Source: Ardenticatenales bacterium (GTDB lineage Bacteria; Chloroflexota; Anaerolineae; Promineifilales; Promineifilaceae). From it: a DNA stretch of 64,000 nt. This document shows positions 1 to 9,306 of this stretch, piece by piece; position 1 is the stretch's first letter; every line of letters starts with the position of its first letter. The position numbers were made by a program, and so were the translations under genes. The notes beneath the pieces are model-generated. The model saw only the letters and a program-made list of their open reading frames with translations, had not been told where the DNA came from and did not search any database. The DNA lies in assembly GCA_020634515.1 (NCBI GenBank), contig JACKBL010000001.1, positions 248,001 through 312,000 on the forward strand, in the 5' to 3' direction.

Positions 1-1
1 C

Positions 2-100
2 GTAGCCGCGATCGACAAGGACGGTTATTTACGCCTCATCTTTCTCTTCGACATGAGCGCGGAGGAAATTGCCGCCGACGTGCGTCGCCTGCTGCGTTAA
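2..100 (+). CDS. C-terminal fragment of a SCO1/SenC-like copper chaperone (partial)
   Basis: The window opens inside a frame that ends with TAA at 98-100, so only 32 residues are visible. They form a short strand (DKDGYLRL) followed by an amphipathic helix (SAEEIAADVRRLLR), which resembles the end of SCO1/SenC/PrrC thioredoxin-fold proteins. Those proteins deliver copper to the CuA site of cytochrome oxidase. The catalytic CxxxC region lies outside the window, so the call rests on this short match and on the three oxidase genes directly downstream. Another thioredoxin-like protein is possible. Confidence 0.45.
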   Translation, partial: VAAIDKDGYLRLIFLFDMSAEEIAADVRRLLR

Positions 101-209
101 AATCGCCATTGGCGTTTCATTTTTTCAACCCGTCAGTTTCGCTGTGGTCAGTAGTCCGCCACCATCACCATCCACAGATAACTGGCCCATGTCTAATCAG
201 GAGACTGCT

Positions 210-353
210 ATGAAATGGTTAAGGAAGTTGTTTGAAGGCGAGTATGATGCGCCACAGGGCACGATGGTCCTGTTGGCCCTGTTCCTATTCTTTATTATTG
301 TGCTTTGGGGCAATGCGTATCTCCACGTCGTCACCAATGGCACAACGCAATAG
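210..353 (+). CDS. cbaD: ba3-type cytochrome c oxidase small subunit IIa
   Basis: A 47-residue protein with one transmembrane helix (about residues 18-40, rich in L, F, I, V) after a short charged N-terminus. The run APQGTMVLLALFLF followed by LWGNAY resembles subunit IIa of the Thermus ba3 oxidase, a single-helix peptide with a PKGALAVILVL-type start. An ATG further upstream is in frame, but the ATG at 210 is preferred because CAGGAG sits 8-10 bases before it and it gives the family's usual size. It lies 45 bases before subunit II, as expected for a structural subunit of the same inner-membrane complex. Confidence 0.7.
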   Translation: MKWLRKLFEGEYDAPQGTMVLLALFLFFIIVLWGNAYLHVVTNGTTQ

Positions 354-398
354 GTCGCGCCACAGCGATCTGTTCAACGATTTGAGGAGGGAAGTAAC

Positions 399-875
399 AT
401 GCACGTAAATCGTTACGAGAAATTTTGGATCATTCTCAGTTCCTTGTTGTTGGTTGTTTTTGCCGCCGCCGTAGCCACCAGCAGTGTTGCCTATGGCATT
501 CAAGTGCCCGCGCCGGAACAACGTGTAGACCCGCGCGTGGTGGCAACGCCGGGCAACTCGCCATTTGGCGAACCGGGCTTGCGCGAACTGGCTCCAGGGA
601 AATACGAAGCCTACATCCTGGCGCAGGCATGGTCTTATTCGCCCAAAGAGATACGAGTTCCCGTAGGCTCGACGGTGACGTTTTATCTCACCAGCCGTGA
701 TGTACAGCATGGTTTCAAACTGGAAGGGACAAACATCAATATGATGGTATTGCCGGGGCAAGTCTCCAAACTGACGACGACCTTTGACAAACCAGGCACG
801 TATCCTTTCATTTGCCACGAATATTGTGGTGTGGGCCATCAGTCGATGTTTGGGCAACTCATCGTCGAAGGATAG
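399..875 (+). CDS. cbaB: ba3-type cytochrome c oxidase subunit II (CuA)
   Basis: A 158-residue protein with one N-terminal membrane anchor (about residues 9-33) and an exported cupredoxin domain. The CuA site is complete: a His in DVQHGF (about residue 105) and the motif CHEYCGVGHQSM near residues 139-150, giving C-x3-C-x3-H-x2-M. It accepts electrons from cytochrome c and passes them to the heme-copper subunit. The single anchor and short length match the ba3/B family rather than the longer two-helix A-type subunit II. GAGGAGG at 384-390 is a strong ribosome-binding site for the ATG at 399. Confidence 0.93.
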   Translation: MHVNRYEKFWIILSSLLLVVFAAAVATSSVAYGIQVPAPEQRVDPRVVATPGNSPFGEPGLRELAPGKYEAYILAQAWSYSPKEIRVPVGSTVTFYLTSRDVQHGFKLEGTNINMMVLPGQVSKLTTTFDKPGTYPFICHEYCGVGHQSMFGQLIVEG

Positions 876-933
876 GCAATAGACGCGACGATGAACGGAC
901 TGGCATCGTCTGCAGTAATTAGGAGGATCCACA

Positions 934-2571
934 ATGACATTTAAGACTGAAAATAAGCTAACTTCGTGGCACATCGGCATCGCCCTGGCAGCATTGTTTG
1001 TTGGCGGTGCGTTTGGTCCCTTGCAAAAGGCGGAGCATGTTGGCATCAATCTGTATCCGGCTCTGAGTGACGTGGGCATCAAAAGCTACTATCAGGGTCT
1101 GACGCTCCATGGTGTTTTGAACGCCCTGGTCTGGACGACATTTTTTATCACCGGCTTTTTTGTTTTTGCGGTTACGCGCAGCCTGAATCGGGAACTGCGC
1201 TACCCCAAATTGAATGTAGCGGCTTTGATCGTAATGGCATTAGGGCTGGTAATGGCGGCGGTCCCTCTGTTGGGGAATAAGGCTTCCGTTCTGTATACGT
1301 TTTACCCCCCGCTGAAGGCGGACACCTTTTTCTACCTGGGGTTGACTCTGGTCGTCGTTGGCTCCTGGATGGTGGGGTATGGTCTCTATTTTACCTATGG
1401 AGAATGGCGTAAGCAGAATAAGGGCGCGCGCACGCCGTTTATTGCGCTGGCCTCGCTGATTACGATGGTGATGTGGCAGCTTGCGACGCTGGGCGTGGCC
1501 GCGGAGATTCTGTTCCTGATTCTGCCGTGGTCGCTGGGGTGGGTCGAAGGGATTGACCCACAGTTGTCGCGCACGTTCTTTTGGTTTTTTGGGCATCCGC
1601 TGGTTTATTTCTGGTTGTTGCCGGCATACGTCTCCTGGTACGGTATGCTACCCAAACAAGCCGGCGGCAAACTCTTCAGCGACTCCCTGGCCCGCCTCGT
1701 CTTCTGGCTCTTCCTGGCCCTCTCCGTACCCGTGGGGCTTCATCACCAATATACTGACCCAGGCGTTCCCGCCGGTTGGAAGGCAATACACGCCGTTCTC
1801 ACCTTTTCCCTGTTTATTCCCAGCATGATCACCGCCTTCACCGTGGTTGCTTCGCTAGAATTGGGTGGGCGCGCCCGCGGTGGCAAGGGCTTGATTGGCT
1901 GGATTCGCAAACTGCCGTGGGGTGATCCTTCCTATACCGCGCAAAACCTGGCGATGATTCTGTTCGTCTTTGGTGGCATTGGCGGCCTGATCAATGCTTC
2001 GTACAACGTGAACCTGGCCGTCCACAACACCATGTGGGTTCCGGGACACTTCCATCTGACCCTGGGGTCGGCGGTGACGCTCTCCTTCTTTGGCATCCTG
2101 TATTGGCTGGTGCCGAAGCTCTCCGGCAGGCAGTTGTGGAGCCGCAGGGCGGGTTTGTGGCAGGCGTGGACCTGGTTTATCGGCATGATCCTGATGAGCA
2201 ATGGTTTGCACACCATTGGCCTCATCTTTGGCGTGCCGCGACGCAGCATGTTGGGCGTGGCGCCCTATTTGCAGCCAGAGTGGGCCCCGTTCCTCACGGA
2301 AGCGTTCATCGGTGCTATGTTCCTGTCCGTCAGCGGGCTGCTCGTTTACGCCAATGTGCTGGGTACCGTTTTTGCCGGGCGCAAGCTGGAAAAACCGATT
2401 GAAATGCCCGTGGCCGAACCGCTGGATGCCACGCCCGCGCCTTTGTGGCTCGATTCCTGGAAGCCGTGGTTAGTGGGCACGGTGGCCCTGATTCTGGTAG
2501 CATATGGGCCTGTACTGTATCAGTTGATTCGGGACGTGGCGCTGACCTCGCCCGGATTCAAGCTCTGGTAA
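934..2571 (+). CDS. cbaA: ba3-type cytochrome c oxidase subunit I
   Basis: A 545-residue polytopic heme-copper oxidase subunit that reduces O2 to water and pumps protons. The ligand set is visible: HGVLNALVWT (low-spin heme His), GHPLVYFWLLPAYVSWY (CuB His and the Tyr four residues on), LHHQYTDPG (two CuB His) and GHFHLTLG (heme ligands). The sequence is of the B/ba3 type, without the A-type glutamate motif in helix VI. AGGAGG at 921-926 supports the start. It follows the IIa and II genes in the order IIa-II-I, so the block is probably one operon. Confidence 0.95.
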   Translation: MTFKTENKLTSWHIGIALAALFVGGAFGPLQKAEHVGINLYPALSDVGIKSYYQGLTLHGVLNALVWTTFFITGFFVFAVTRSLNRELRYPKLNVAALIVMALGLVMAAVPLLGNKASVLYTFYPPLKADTFFYLGLTLVVVGSWMVGYGLYFTYGEWRKQNKGARTPFIALASLITMVMWQLATLGVAAEILFLILPWSLGWVEGIDPQLSRTFFWFFGHPLVYFWLLPAYVSWYGMLPKQAGGKLFSDSLARLVFWLFLALSVPVGLHHQYTDPGVPAGWKAIHAVLTFSLFIPSMITAFTVVASLELGGRARGGKGLIGWIRKLPWGDPSYTAQNLAMILFVFGGIGGLINASYNVNLAVHNTMWVPGHFHLTLGSAVTLSFFGILYWLVPKLSGRQLWSRRAGLWQAWTWFIGMILMSNGLHTIGLIFGVPRRSMLGVAPYLQPEWAPFLTEAFIGAMFLSVSGLLVYANVLGTVFAGRKLEKPIEMPVAEPLDATPAPLWLDSWKPWLVGTVALILVAYGPVLYQLIRDVALTSPGFKLW

Positions 2572-2705
2572 TTCACATTCAGGCGGAACCCTCGACGCTT
2601 GCGTGCGCGAGATTCCGTACAATAGAGATGATGCAGCCGACGCGGAGGCCGCCCGGCGCGGTCTAACACGTGTGGCTGCATCGTCGTCTCATGGAGGTTT
2701 ACACT

Positions 2706-3131
2706 ATGCGCAAATTGTTTCTCATTCTGATGCTCGTGCTGGCCATAGGGCTGGTGGCGTGCGGAGGTGGCGATGCGGATGATGCCGGCACTTCCACCGA
2801 CAGCTCCATCGGCGATGCCAAGCATGGCGAAGAACTGTTCGCATCCCCCACCATCGGCGCCGCCAGTGCCCCCGGCTGCATCACTTGCCACTCGCTGGAA
2901 CCGGGTGTCGTCATCGTGGGACCGTCGCAGGCCGACCTGGCGGACCGGGCCGCATCGCGCGTGCCGGGCATGACCGCCGAGCAGTACATTCGCCAGTCCA
3001 TCACCGAGCCAGATGCCTTCGTGGTAGAGGGCTTCTCGCCGGGCGTGATGTATCAGAACTACGCTAACGAGCTGTCGGCAAAGGACATCACCGACCTGGT
3101 AGCATACACGCTCACGTTGCACAATCAATAG
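2706..3131 (+). CDS. c-type cytochrome lipoprotein
   Basis: A 141-residue protein beginning with a lipoprotein signal (MRKLFLILMLVLAIGLVACGGG; lipobox LVAC), so it is probably lipid-anchored on the outer face of the membrane. One heme site, CITCH, lies near residue 57, with a candidate axial Met in GVMYQNY near residue 115. In-frame ATGs occur upstream, but GGAGGT ahead of the ATG at 2706 and the signal peptide fix this start. It sits 134 bases after oxidase subunit I and is the likely electron donor to the CuA site. The mono-heme domain resembles other small caa3/ba3-associated cytochromes. Confidence 0.85.
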   Translation: MRKLFLILMLVLAIGLVACGGGDADDAGTSTDSSIGDAKHGEELFASPTIGAASAPGCITCHSLEPGVVIVGPSQADLADRAASRVPGMTAEQYIRQSITEPDAFVVEGFSPGVMYQNYANELSAKDITDLVAYTLTLHNQ

Positions 3132-3157
3132 CCGTCAGTGCGTCTGGCGCCTGAAAT

Positions 3158-3197
3158 AAAAAAGACCTTCTCCCCAAACGGGGGAAGGTCTTTTTTT
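3158..3197 (+). terminator. Rho-independent terminator after the oxidase cluster
   Basis: A hairpin with stem GACCTTC-t-CCCC / GGGG-GAAGGTC (one bulged T), loop AAAC, an A-run before it and seven T after it. It lies 27 bases after the cytochrome stop. The A-run on the other side could let it work in both directions, but no gene reads into it from the right. Confidence 0.85.
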
Positions 3198-3523
3198 GCC
3201 ATCTGAGCATATTATACCAACACACGCTTCGCGGAAGCTTGATTTCAGGTGACTGCTGAAAATGGTCATTTGCATAAGAACCCTTCCCGCGCATCCGTCA
3301 ATTCCCGAGCGAAGCCTTTATTAACGGATGCGCCCTTGCCGTTACCTCTCGGGAAGATCTCTTGGTACACATACCCCTGAGGCTGAATAATGCCTACGTT
3401 TTGGGATTTTGTGCCGGCATTTTCTCCGCCAACGCCCACCACTGTATACCACAACTAGACCGCATGTGCTAAAATCGGGCGCGTAGAGTCACCCGCAGAA
3501 TACAGTCGCATGGGAGAAAACGT
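3198..3523. other. Intergenic region before the ABC exporter genes
   Basis: No convincing gene. It holds one TGCCGGCA site (3412-3419) with T/G-rich sequence on its left and C-rich sequence on its right, and a possible extended -10 box (TGTGCTAAAAT, ending at 3475) upstream of the first ABC gene. Confidence 0.5.
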
Positions 3524-5329
3524 TTGAACAGTAAACGTGAGTTTCGTATCGCCAATGAATACACCTACAACCAGTCCGGCCCCGTGCGTTGGGTACTGTC
3601 TCACCTGGGTCGCTACAAGCTGTTTCTGATCAGCTTTGTCGTCACGATAGCCGCGGCCAATTTCCTGAATGCGTCTATTCGAGTGCAGGTCGGGAACGCC
3701 TTCAACGTCGTCCTGGCGCAGGGCGCGGACGTGTCCGCCCTGCTGCGCGTCGTTGGCACGCTGTTGCTGATTGTCGTCGGGCGCGGGCTGACCGACCTGG
3801 CGGGCAGTTGGTCCAGCGAGGTGCTGGGCAACCGATTGGAGCGGGACACACGGGATGAGTTGTACTTGAGCCTGTTGGGAAAGAGCCAGACGTTCCACAA
3901 TCGCCAGCGCGTGGGGGATGTGATGGCGCGGGCCACGGATGATGTGCGCCAGCTTAACGGAATGATCGCGCCGGGCATTTACCTGATTTTGGACTCGACA
4001 ATGGGCCTGGTGATGCCTCTGGCCTTTATCGCGTCCGTGCGGTTGGCGTTGCTGCTGGTTCCGGCACTGTATGTGGTGGTGTTCTACGCAGCGTTGAAGC
4101 GGTACATGAACCAGTTGAATCCGGTTGCGGGGCAGATGCGCTACCGGTATGGGGTGATGAATGCGGGGTTGGCGGAGGCAATTGCCGGCATTGAAGTGGT
4201 CAAATCCACCGCCCAAGAAGAGCAAGAGATGGAGAAGTTTACGGAAAATGCCGGCACATTCCGCGACTACTTCATCAAGGAAGGCCAGATACAAGCCCGT
4301 TACCTGCCCCCCCTCCTCCTCGGTTTCGCCCTCTCCGCCGCCCTCCTGCATGGCCTTTCCCTCCTCTCCCGCGGCCTCATCAACATCGGTCAACTTGTCA
4401 CCTTCATCGGCCTCATGTTCTCCCTCCGCTTCCCCACCTTCATCTCCATCTTCACTTTCTCCCTCGTACAGTTGGGGCTGGCCGGCGCCGACCGCATCCT
4501 CTTCCTCATGAAACAGGAAACGGAACTAGACGAAAACGAAGCGGGACACAGCGCCCCCATGCGCGGCGAACTGGCCTTCGACAACGTCACATTTGGTTAT
4601 GGCGAGCGGCCCGTGCTGCAAAACATCTCCTTCCGCGCCGCCCCCGGCCAAACCATCGCCATCGTCGGGCAAACCGGTGCCGGCAAAAGCACCCTCACCA
4701 AACTCGTCAACCGCACCTACGACGTCACCGAGGGACGGATCACCATCGACGGCGTAGACGTGCGCGATTGGCGGTTGGACGCGCTCCGCTCCCAAATCTC
4801 CGCCATCGAACAAGACATCTTCCTCTTTTCCCGCTCCATCGCCGAAAACATCGGCTTTGGCCTCGGTCCCAAAGCCGACCCGGCGCACATCGAAACCGCC
4901 GCCCGCGAAGCGCAGGCGCACGACTTCATCACCAGTTTCCCGGATGGCTACGACACCGTTATCGGCGAGCGCGGCGTCACCCTCTCCGGCGGGCAGCGGC
5001 AGCGACTGGCCATTGCCCGCGCCCTGCTCACCGACCCGCGCATCCTCATCCTGGACGACGCCACCAGCGCCATAGACAGCGCCACCGAAGACAAAATCCA
5101 GACGGCCATCAACCGCGTGCTGCAAGGGCGCACCACCCTGCTGATCACGCACCGTCTCTCGCAGATTCGCCGCGCCGATCTGGTGCTGGTATTAGAGCAG
5201 GGGCAGGTCGCCGCGCAGGGCACGCACGAGGAACTGCTGCGCACCTCGCAACTCTATCGCCGCATCTTTCTCCGTCACCACTGGAAGCAGGCGGCCCCCC
5301 ACGTGCCCACGCCTGCCGCAAACGAATGA
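3524..5329 (+). CDS. ABC exporter half-transporter with degenerate catalytic carboxylate
   Basis: A 601-residue type IV ABC exporter half: six-helix membrane domain (about 30-320) and nucleotide-binding domain (about 345-585). Walker A is GQTGAGKST near 382, the signature LSGGQRQRL near 487, and Walker B ILILDDATSAID, where the catalytic Glu is replaced by Asp. The H-loop His is in LITHRLSQ. In heterodimeric exporters such as BmrCD or TM287/288 the degenerate half carries this Asp. The start is TTG: the preceding ATG at 3510 runs into a stop, and GGGAGAAA lies just upstream. It is followed 65 bases later by its partner gene. The substrate cannot be told. Confidence 0.93.
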   Translation: MNSKREFRIANEYTYNQSGPVRWVLSHLGRYKLFLISFVVTIAAANFLNASIRVQVGNAFNVVLAQGADVSALLRVVGTLLLIVVGRGLTDLAGSWSSEVLGNRLERDTRDELYLSLLGKSQTFHNRQRVGDVMARATDDVRQLNGMIAPGIYLILDSTMGLVMPLAFIASVRLALLLVPALYVVVFYAALKRYMNQLNPVAGQMRYRYGVMNAGLAEAIAGIEVVKSTAQEEQEMEKFTENAGTFRDYFIKEGQIQARYLPPLLLGFALSAALLHGLSLLSRGLINIGQLVTFIGLMFSLRFPTFISIFTFSLVQLGLAGADRILFLMKQETELDENEAGHSAPMRGELAFDNVTFGYGERPVLQNISFRAAPGQTIAIVGQTGAGKSTLTKLVNRTYDVTEGRITIDGVDVRDWRLDALRSQISAIEQDIFLFSRSIAENIGFGLGPKADPAHIETAAREAQAHDFITSFPDGYDTVIGERGVTLSGGQRQRLAIARALLTDPRILILDDATSAIDSATEDKIQTAINRVLQGRTTLLITHRLSQIRRADLVLVLEQGQVAAQGTHEELLRTSQLYRRIFLRHHWKQAAPHVPTPAANE

Positions 5330-5394
5330 CACATTTTCAGCTCGATCCGCGTTGTTCCGCGCTCGTCCGCGTCTTTTTGTCAGAGGAGTAATCA

Positions 5395-7200
5395 ATGGGC
5401 TTTATCATGGATGGCCTTGATGCCGAAGGGTATGATCGTTCGTACAACGACCGCGAACTGCTGCGGCGCATTGTCGCTTACTTTGGACCCCATCGGCGCG
5501 TGATGCTGGGCGTGGCCGGCGTCATCTTCCTCAATGCGGTGATGACGACGGCGCTGCCCATCCTCATCGGGCGCATGATTGACACGTTGGATGCCGGGGC
5601 CGATCTGAGCCGCACGCGCTGGCTCCTGCTCGCTTTCCTCCTGTTTGGCGCGCTCTCCTGGCTGTTCAACTACCTGCGCCAGTGGCACACCGCGCGCGTG
5701 GTGGGCAACATCGTCCTCAAACTGCGCCAGGACGCCTTCGCCGCCGTGGTGGCGCGGGATATGTCGTTTTACGACGAGTTTTCCTCAGGCAAAATCGTCA
5801 GCCGCGTCACTTCGGACACACAGGCATTCGCTTCCGTGGTCACGTTGACGCTGAACCTGATGAGCGAGTTGCTGATTGTGGTGATTGTGGTCGCCGTGCT
5901 GCTGTCGCTCAACGTGCGCCTGACCCTGTTGGCGCTGGCGATTTCGCCCCTGGTGATCGTCGCCGCGCTCAGTTTCCGCCACATCGCCCGCCAGACGACG
6001 CTGCGGGCGCAGCGGGCGCTGGCTAACGTGAACAGCAACGTGCAGGAAACGGTGACGGGCATTGCCGTGGCCAAGAATTTCCGCCAGGAGCAAAACATCT
6101 ACGATGCGTTTACGGGCATCAATCAACAGTCTTATGGCGTTTCTTTGCGCCAGGGGATGACGTTTTCGGCCATCTTTCCGGTGTTGGTGCTGATTGCCGG
6201 CACAGGCACGACCATCATCGTCTACCTCGGCGGCCAAAGCGTCCTCAACGGCGTCGTTTCCGCCGGCGAGTGGTTCCTCTTCGTCGAAGCCGTCAACCTC
6301 TTCTGGTTTCCCCTCACCAGCATCGCCTCCTTCTGGAGTCAGTTTCAACAAGGGCTTTCCGCCAGCGAGCGCGTCTTTGCCCTCATCGACGCTGAACCGC
6401 GCGTGGTGCAAACGGACAACCAACCCGTGCCGCCGCTGCGCGGCCAGATCGCCTTCATGGACGTGGATTTTCACTACGCGCCGCGGGAGCCGGTCCTTTC
6501 CGGCTTCAACCTGACGATTGGCGCGGGAGAAACGGTGGCCCTGGTGGGGCACACGGGCGCGGGCAAGTCTAGCCTGGGCAAATTGGTGGCCCGTTTCTAT
6601 GAGTTCCAGGGCGGTCAATTGCTGATTGACGGGCGTGACATCCGCACATTTGACTTGCGGGACTATCGCCGCCAGTTGGGTGTTGTGCCGCAGACGCCGT
6701 TTTTGTTTGCCGGCACAATCCGCGACAACATCCGCTATGGACGACCAGACGCCAGTGACGAAGAAGTGCTGACCGTGGCCCAACAAATCGGCTGGGGCGA
6801 TTGGCTGCGGGCGCTGCCCCAGGGTCTGGAAACGGAAGTCGGCGAAGAAGGGCGCGCCCTCTCCATGGGGCAGCGGCAGTTGGTGGCCCTGGCGCGCGTC
6901 ATGCTGCAAGACCCGGCCATCATCATCCTGGACGAGGCCACCGCCAGCGTAGACCCCCTGGCGGAAGCGCAAATTCAGGAGAGCCTGGAGGTGATCTTGC
7001 GCCAGCGCACGGCCGTCATCATCGCTCATCGCCTCTCCACCATCGAAAACGCCGACCGCATTATCGTGCTGCGTCAGGGCGAAATCATTGAGGAAGGCAC
7101 GCACGACCAACTCATGCGCCTGGGCGGTCACTACGCCGATCTCTACGACACCTATTTCCGCCACCAGTCGCCCGATTACGAAGTGCCCATCTCCGCCTAG
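5395..7200 (+). CDS. ABC exporter half-transporter, partner with intact Walker B
   Basis: A 601-residue ABC exporter half, the same length as its neighbour. Six-helix domain at about 35-330, nucleotide-binding domain at about 350-590. Walker A is GHTGAGKSS near 384, Walker B IIILDEATASVD has the catalytic Glu, and the H-loop is IIAHRLS. Its signature reads LSMGQRQL instead of LSGGQ. The two deviations, Asp in the partner and Met here, fall in the same composite ATP site, as in heterodimeric exporters with one dead site. GAGGAG lies ahead of the ATG. Probable role: export of a drug, lipid or peptide. Confidence 0.93.
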   Translation: MGFIMDGLDAEGYDRSYNDRELLRRIVAYFGPHRRVMLGVAGVIFLNAVMTTALPILIGRMIDTLDAGADLSRTRWLLLAFLLFGALSWLFNYLRQWHTARVVGNIVLKLRQDAFAAVVARDMSFYDEFSSGKIVSRVTSDTQAFASVVTLTLNLMSELLIVVIVVAVLLSLNVRLTLLALAISPLVIVAALSFRHIARQTTLRAQRALANVNSNVQETVTGIAVAKNFRQEQNIYDAFTGINQQSYGVSLRQGMTFSAIFPVLVLIAGTGTTIIVYLGGQSVLNGVVSAGEWFLFVEAVNLFWFPLTSIASFWSQFQQGLSASERVFALIDAEPRVVQTDNQPVPPLRGQIAFMDVDFHYAPREPVLSGFNLTIGAGETVALVGHTGAGKSSLGKLVARFYEFQGGQLLIDGRDIRTFDLRDYRRQLGVVPQTPFLFAGTIRDNIRYGRPDASDEEVLTVAQQIGWGDWLRALPQGLETEVGEEGRALSMGQRQLVALARVMLQDPAIIILDEATASVDPLAEAQIQESLEVILRQRTAVIIAHRLSTIENADRIIVLRQGEIIEEGTHDQLMRLGGHYADLYDTYFRHQSPDYEVPISA

Positions 7201-7568
7201 TGTCTTGTCAACCACAAGGTGATGGATTTCCATGTCTTCCTGGAAGCTGATTATGAGACGGCGCTGGCCCGAGAGCGAGCTTCCAGGAAGGTTTGTCGGG
7301 TAGCAAAATCCATCATTTTGGGGCCACCTGGCGTAGGGGGGACGACGCGGATTCCTCTTGTCCGGGCAGCCAGCCGCTTCTCCGCGTTGTCGCCCCCTTT
7401 TGCGACGCCAGGGGGCGAGAAAGGCGGAATACAAGAGGCCGGTCGCTATCCTAATGATGCCCCGTCTGTTCCGCCCCGACACGAAACCTGGCAAAATGGG
7501 AATGGCCGTTCATCGTTGGCCGGACAAGCCAGTTTCGCTATTTGCGAGTACACTACAGGGGGTGATTT
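7201..7568. repeat. Intergenic region with nested inverted repeat (7221-7315)
   Basis: An imperfect palindrome is built from GATGGATTT (7221-7229) paired with AAATCCATC (7307-7315) and, inside it, CTTCCTGGAAGCT (7236-7248) paired with AGCTTCCAGGAAG (7278-7290). An open frame crosses it, but the symmetry at DNA level and the lack of any recognisable protein argue against coding. CTTCC-GGAAG cores recur in other intergenic gaps of the window (10381, 10516, 39861), so this may be another hairpin repeat. Confidence 0.55.
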
Positions 7569-9290
7569 ATGAGCGAACGCACGACGCCCCCGCAAATACC
7601 GGACCGCATTGACCGCCGTCGTTATCGTCGGATTCTGACGTTTTTTGCCGGCATTCTCCTCCACATCATCCTCCTCGACCTCCTCGCCGTCCGCCTGCCC
7701 CTCCTCAAAACCCGCCTGCGCGCCAACCGCCCCCAACGCCACCGCCACCTCTCTCGCCGCTTCCGCGAACTGGCCGTGGATATGGGCGGCGTCCTCATCA
7801 AACTGGGACAATTCCTCAGCGCCCGCGTAGACGTCCTCCCTCCCGAAGTCACCGAAGAACTGGCCGGCCTGCAAGACGAAGTCGCCCCCGTGCCTGCCAC
7901 CGCCATCCAGGACGTGTTGCAAGCAGAACTGGGGGACCTTTCTCGCCGCTTCGCCTACATCGATCCCACCCCCCTGGCCGCCGCTTCCCTGGGGCAGGCG
8001 CACGCCGCCTGGCTCCTGCCCGCGAACGGCGCCGCACACCCCAATGGGCAAACACCCCCCCGCGGTGCGCCCGTGGTGATCAAGGTGCAGCGCCCGCACA
8101 TTGAGGAGGTGGTGCGCACCGATCTGTCCGCCCTGCGGGTGGTGGCCCGCTGGGTGATGCGCTACAAACCTATTCGACGACGAGCGAATGTGCCGGCATT
8201 ACTCGACGAATTCGCGCGCACCCTCTGGGAAGAACTCGACTACCACGCCGAAGCCGGCAACGCCGAACGCTTCGCCCTCCTGTTCGCCGACCAGCCCGAT
8301 GTGCGCGTCCCCGCCGTCTACTGGCAGCACGCCACCTCCCGCGTCCTCACGCTGGAACGCATGGAAGGTATCAAAATCACGGAGACGGAAGCTATGCGCG
8401 ATGCCGGCATCGACACCGCCCACATCGCCGACCGCCTGCTGGAACTCTACTTCCGCCAATTCTTCATCGAAGGCTTCTTCCACGCCGACCCTCATCCCGG
8501 CAACCTCTTCGTGCAGCCACTGCCCCCAACCGACGACAACCCATACCCCTTTGCCATCGTCTTCGTTGATTTTGGCATGATGGGGCGCATCAAGGAATCA
8601 CTGAGCCGGAACCTGCAGAAGGTCCTCCTCAGCGTCGCCCAACAGGATGCCCATGCGCTGACCCAGGCCTACGCCGACATGGGCTTCTTCCTGCCCGGAG
8701 CGGACCTGGAACGAATTGAGGAAGCGCAAAAGGTGCTGCTGGCGCGCATCTGGGGGCGCAATCTGTTGGAAATGGCCCGCCCCGACCCCGCGGAAGTGCG
8801 GGAACTGAGCCTGGAATTCCGCGACATCCTGTTTGAACTCCCCTTCCAGGTCCCGCAAGACTTTGTCTACCTGGGGCGAGCCGTCGGTATGATTTCCGGC
8901 CTGGCCTCCCTGCTCAATCCCAACATCAATCCCTGGTATCAGTTCGAGAAATTCGCGCTAGAAGTGGCGCAAACGCAAGGGATCGGCGAATTCTCGTTGG
9001 AGCAGGTGGGCAGCGAACTGCGCAGCCTGTTGGCAATACCCGCGCGGGCGCGCCGCCTGCTGGAAGCCGCCGAAAGTGGCAAACTGCGTATCCGCTCTCT
9101 GCCCGACCCCCAGACCACGCGCCGCCTGGATCGGCTGGAACGGCAGGTGAATCAACTGAATTGGGGACTGGTGAGCATGGCGGTGCTCATTTCCGGGACG
9201 GTGCTTTACGTTAGTGGGGAGACAGGGCTGGGGACCGCGTTCTGGGGCGTAGCCGCGCTGCTCTTGACGCTCTCCCTCCTGCGAAAATAG
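7569..9290 (+). CDS. ABC1/UbiB/AarF family atypical protein kinase-like protein
   Basis: A 573-residue UbiB-family protein. Family marks in order: KLGQFLSARVDVLP (KxGQ motif, about residue 78), AAASLGQAHAA (the Ala-rich loop replacing the usual Gly-rich loop, about 138), VVIKVQRPH (ATP-binding Lys, about 175), DPHPGNLFV (catalytic loop, about 308) and VDFGMMG (DFG, about 334). Two C-terminal membrane helices follow (about 530-572). UbiB-like ATPases support isoprenoid quinone biosynthesis or lipid transport at membranes, and here the partner is unknown. The ATG is preceded by a short G-rich run (AGGGGG). Confidence 0.9.
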   Translation: MSERTTPPQIPDRIDRRRYRRILTFFAGILLHIILLDLLAVRLPLLKTRLRANRPQRHRHLSRRFRELAVDMGGVLIKLGQFLSARVDVLPPEVTEELAGLQDEVAPVPATAIQDVLQAELGDLSRRFAYIDPTPLAAASLGQAHAAWLLPANGAAHPNGQTPPRGAPVVIKVQRPHIEEVVRTDLSALRVVARWVMRYKPIRRRANVPALLDEFARTLWEELDYHAEAGNAERFALLFADQPDVRVPAVYWQHATSRVLTLERMEGIKITETEAMRDAGIDTAHIADRLLELYFRQFFIEGFFHADPHPGNLFVQPLPPTDDNPYPFAIVFVDFGMMGRIKESLSRNLQKVLLSVAQQDAHALTQAYADMGFFLPGADLERIEEAQKVLLARIWGRNLLEMARPDPAEVRELSLEFRDILFELPFQVPQDFVYLGRAVGMISGLASLLNPNINPWYQFEKFALEVAQTQGIGEFSLEQVGSELRSLLAIPARARRLLEAAESGKLRIRSLPDPQTTRRLDRLERQVNQLNWGLVSMAVLISGTVLYVSGETGLGTAFWGVAALLLTLSLLRK

Positions 9291-9306
9291 TGGACGGTTG
9301 GTAGTT

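Noticed and set aside
5785..7494. 569-codon open frame antisense to the second ABC gene
   Set aside because: His/Gln/Arg-rich shadow of a GC-rich gene, with no recognisable domain. The plus strand has a complete ABC protein.
7219..7572. 117-codon open frame between the ABC and UbiB-like genes
   Set aside because: It crosses the nested inverted repeat, shows no recognisable protein and overlaps the next gene's start.
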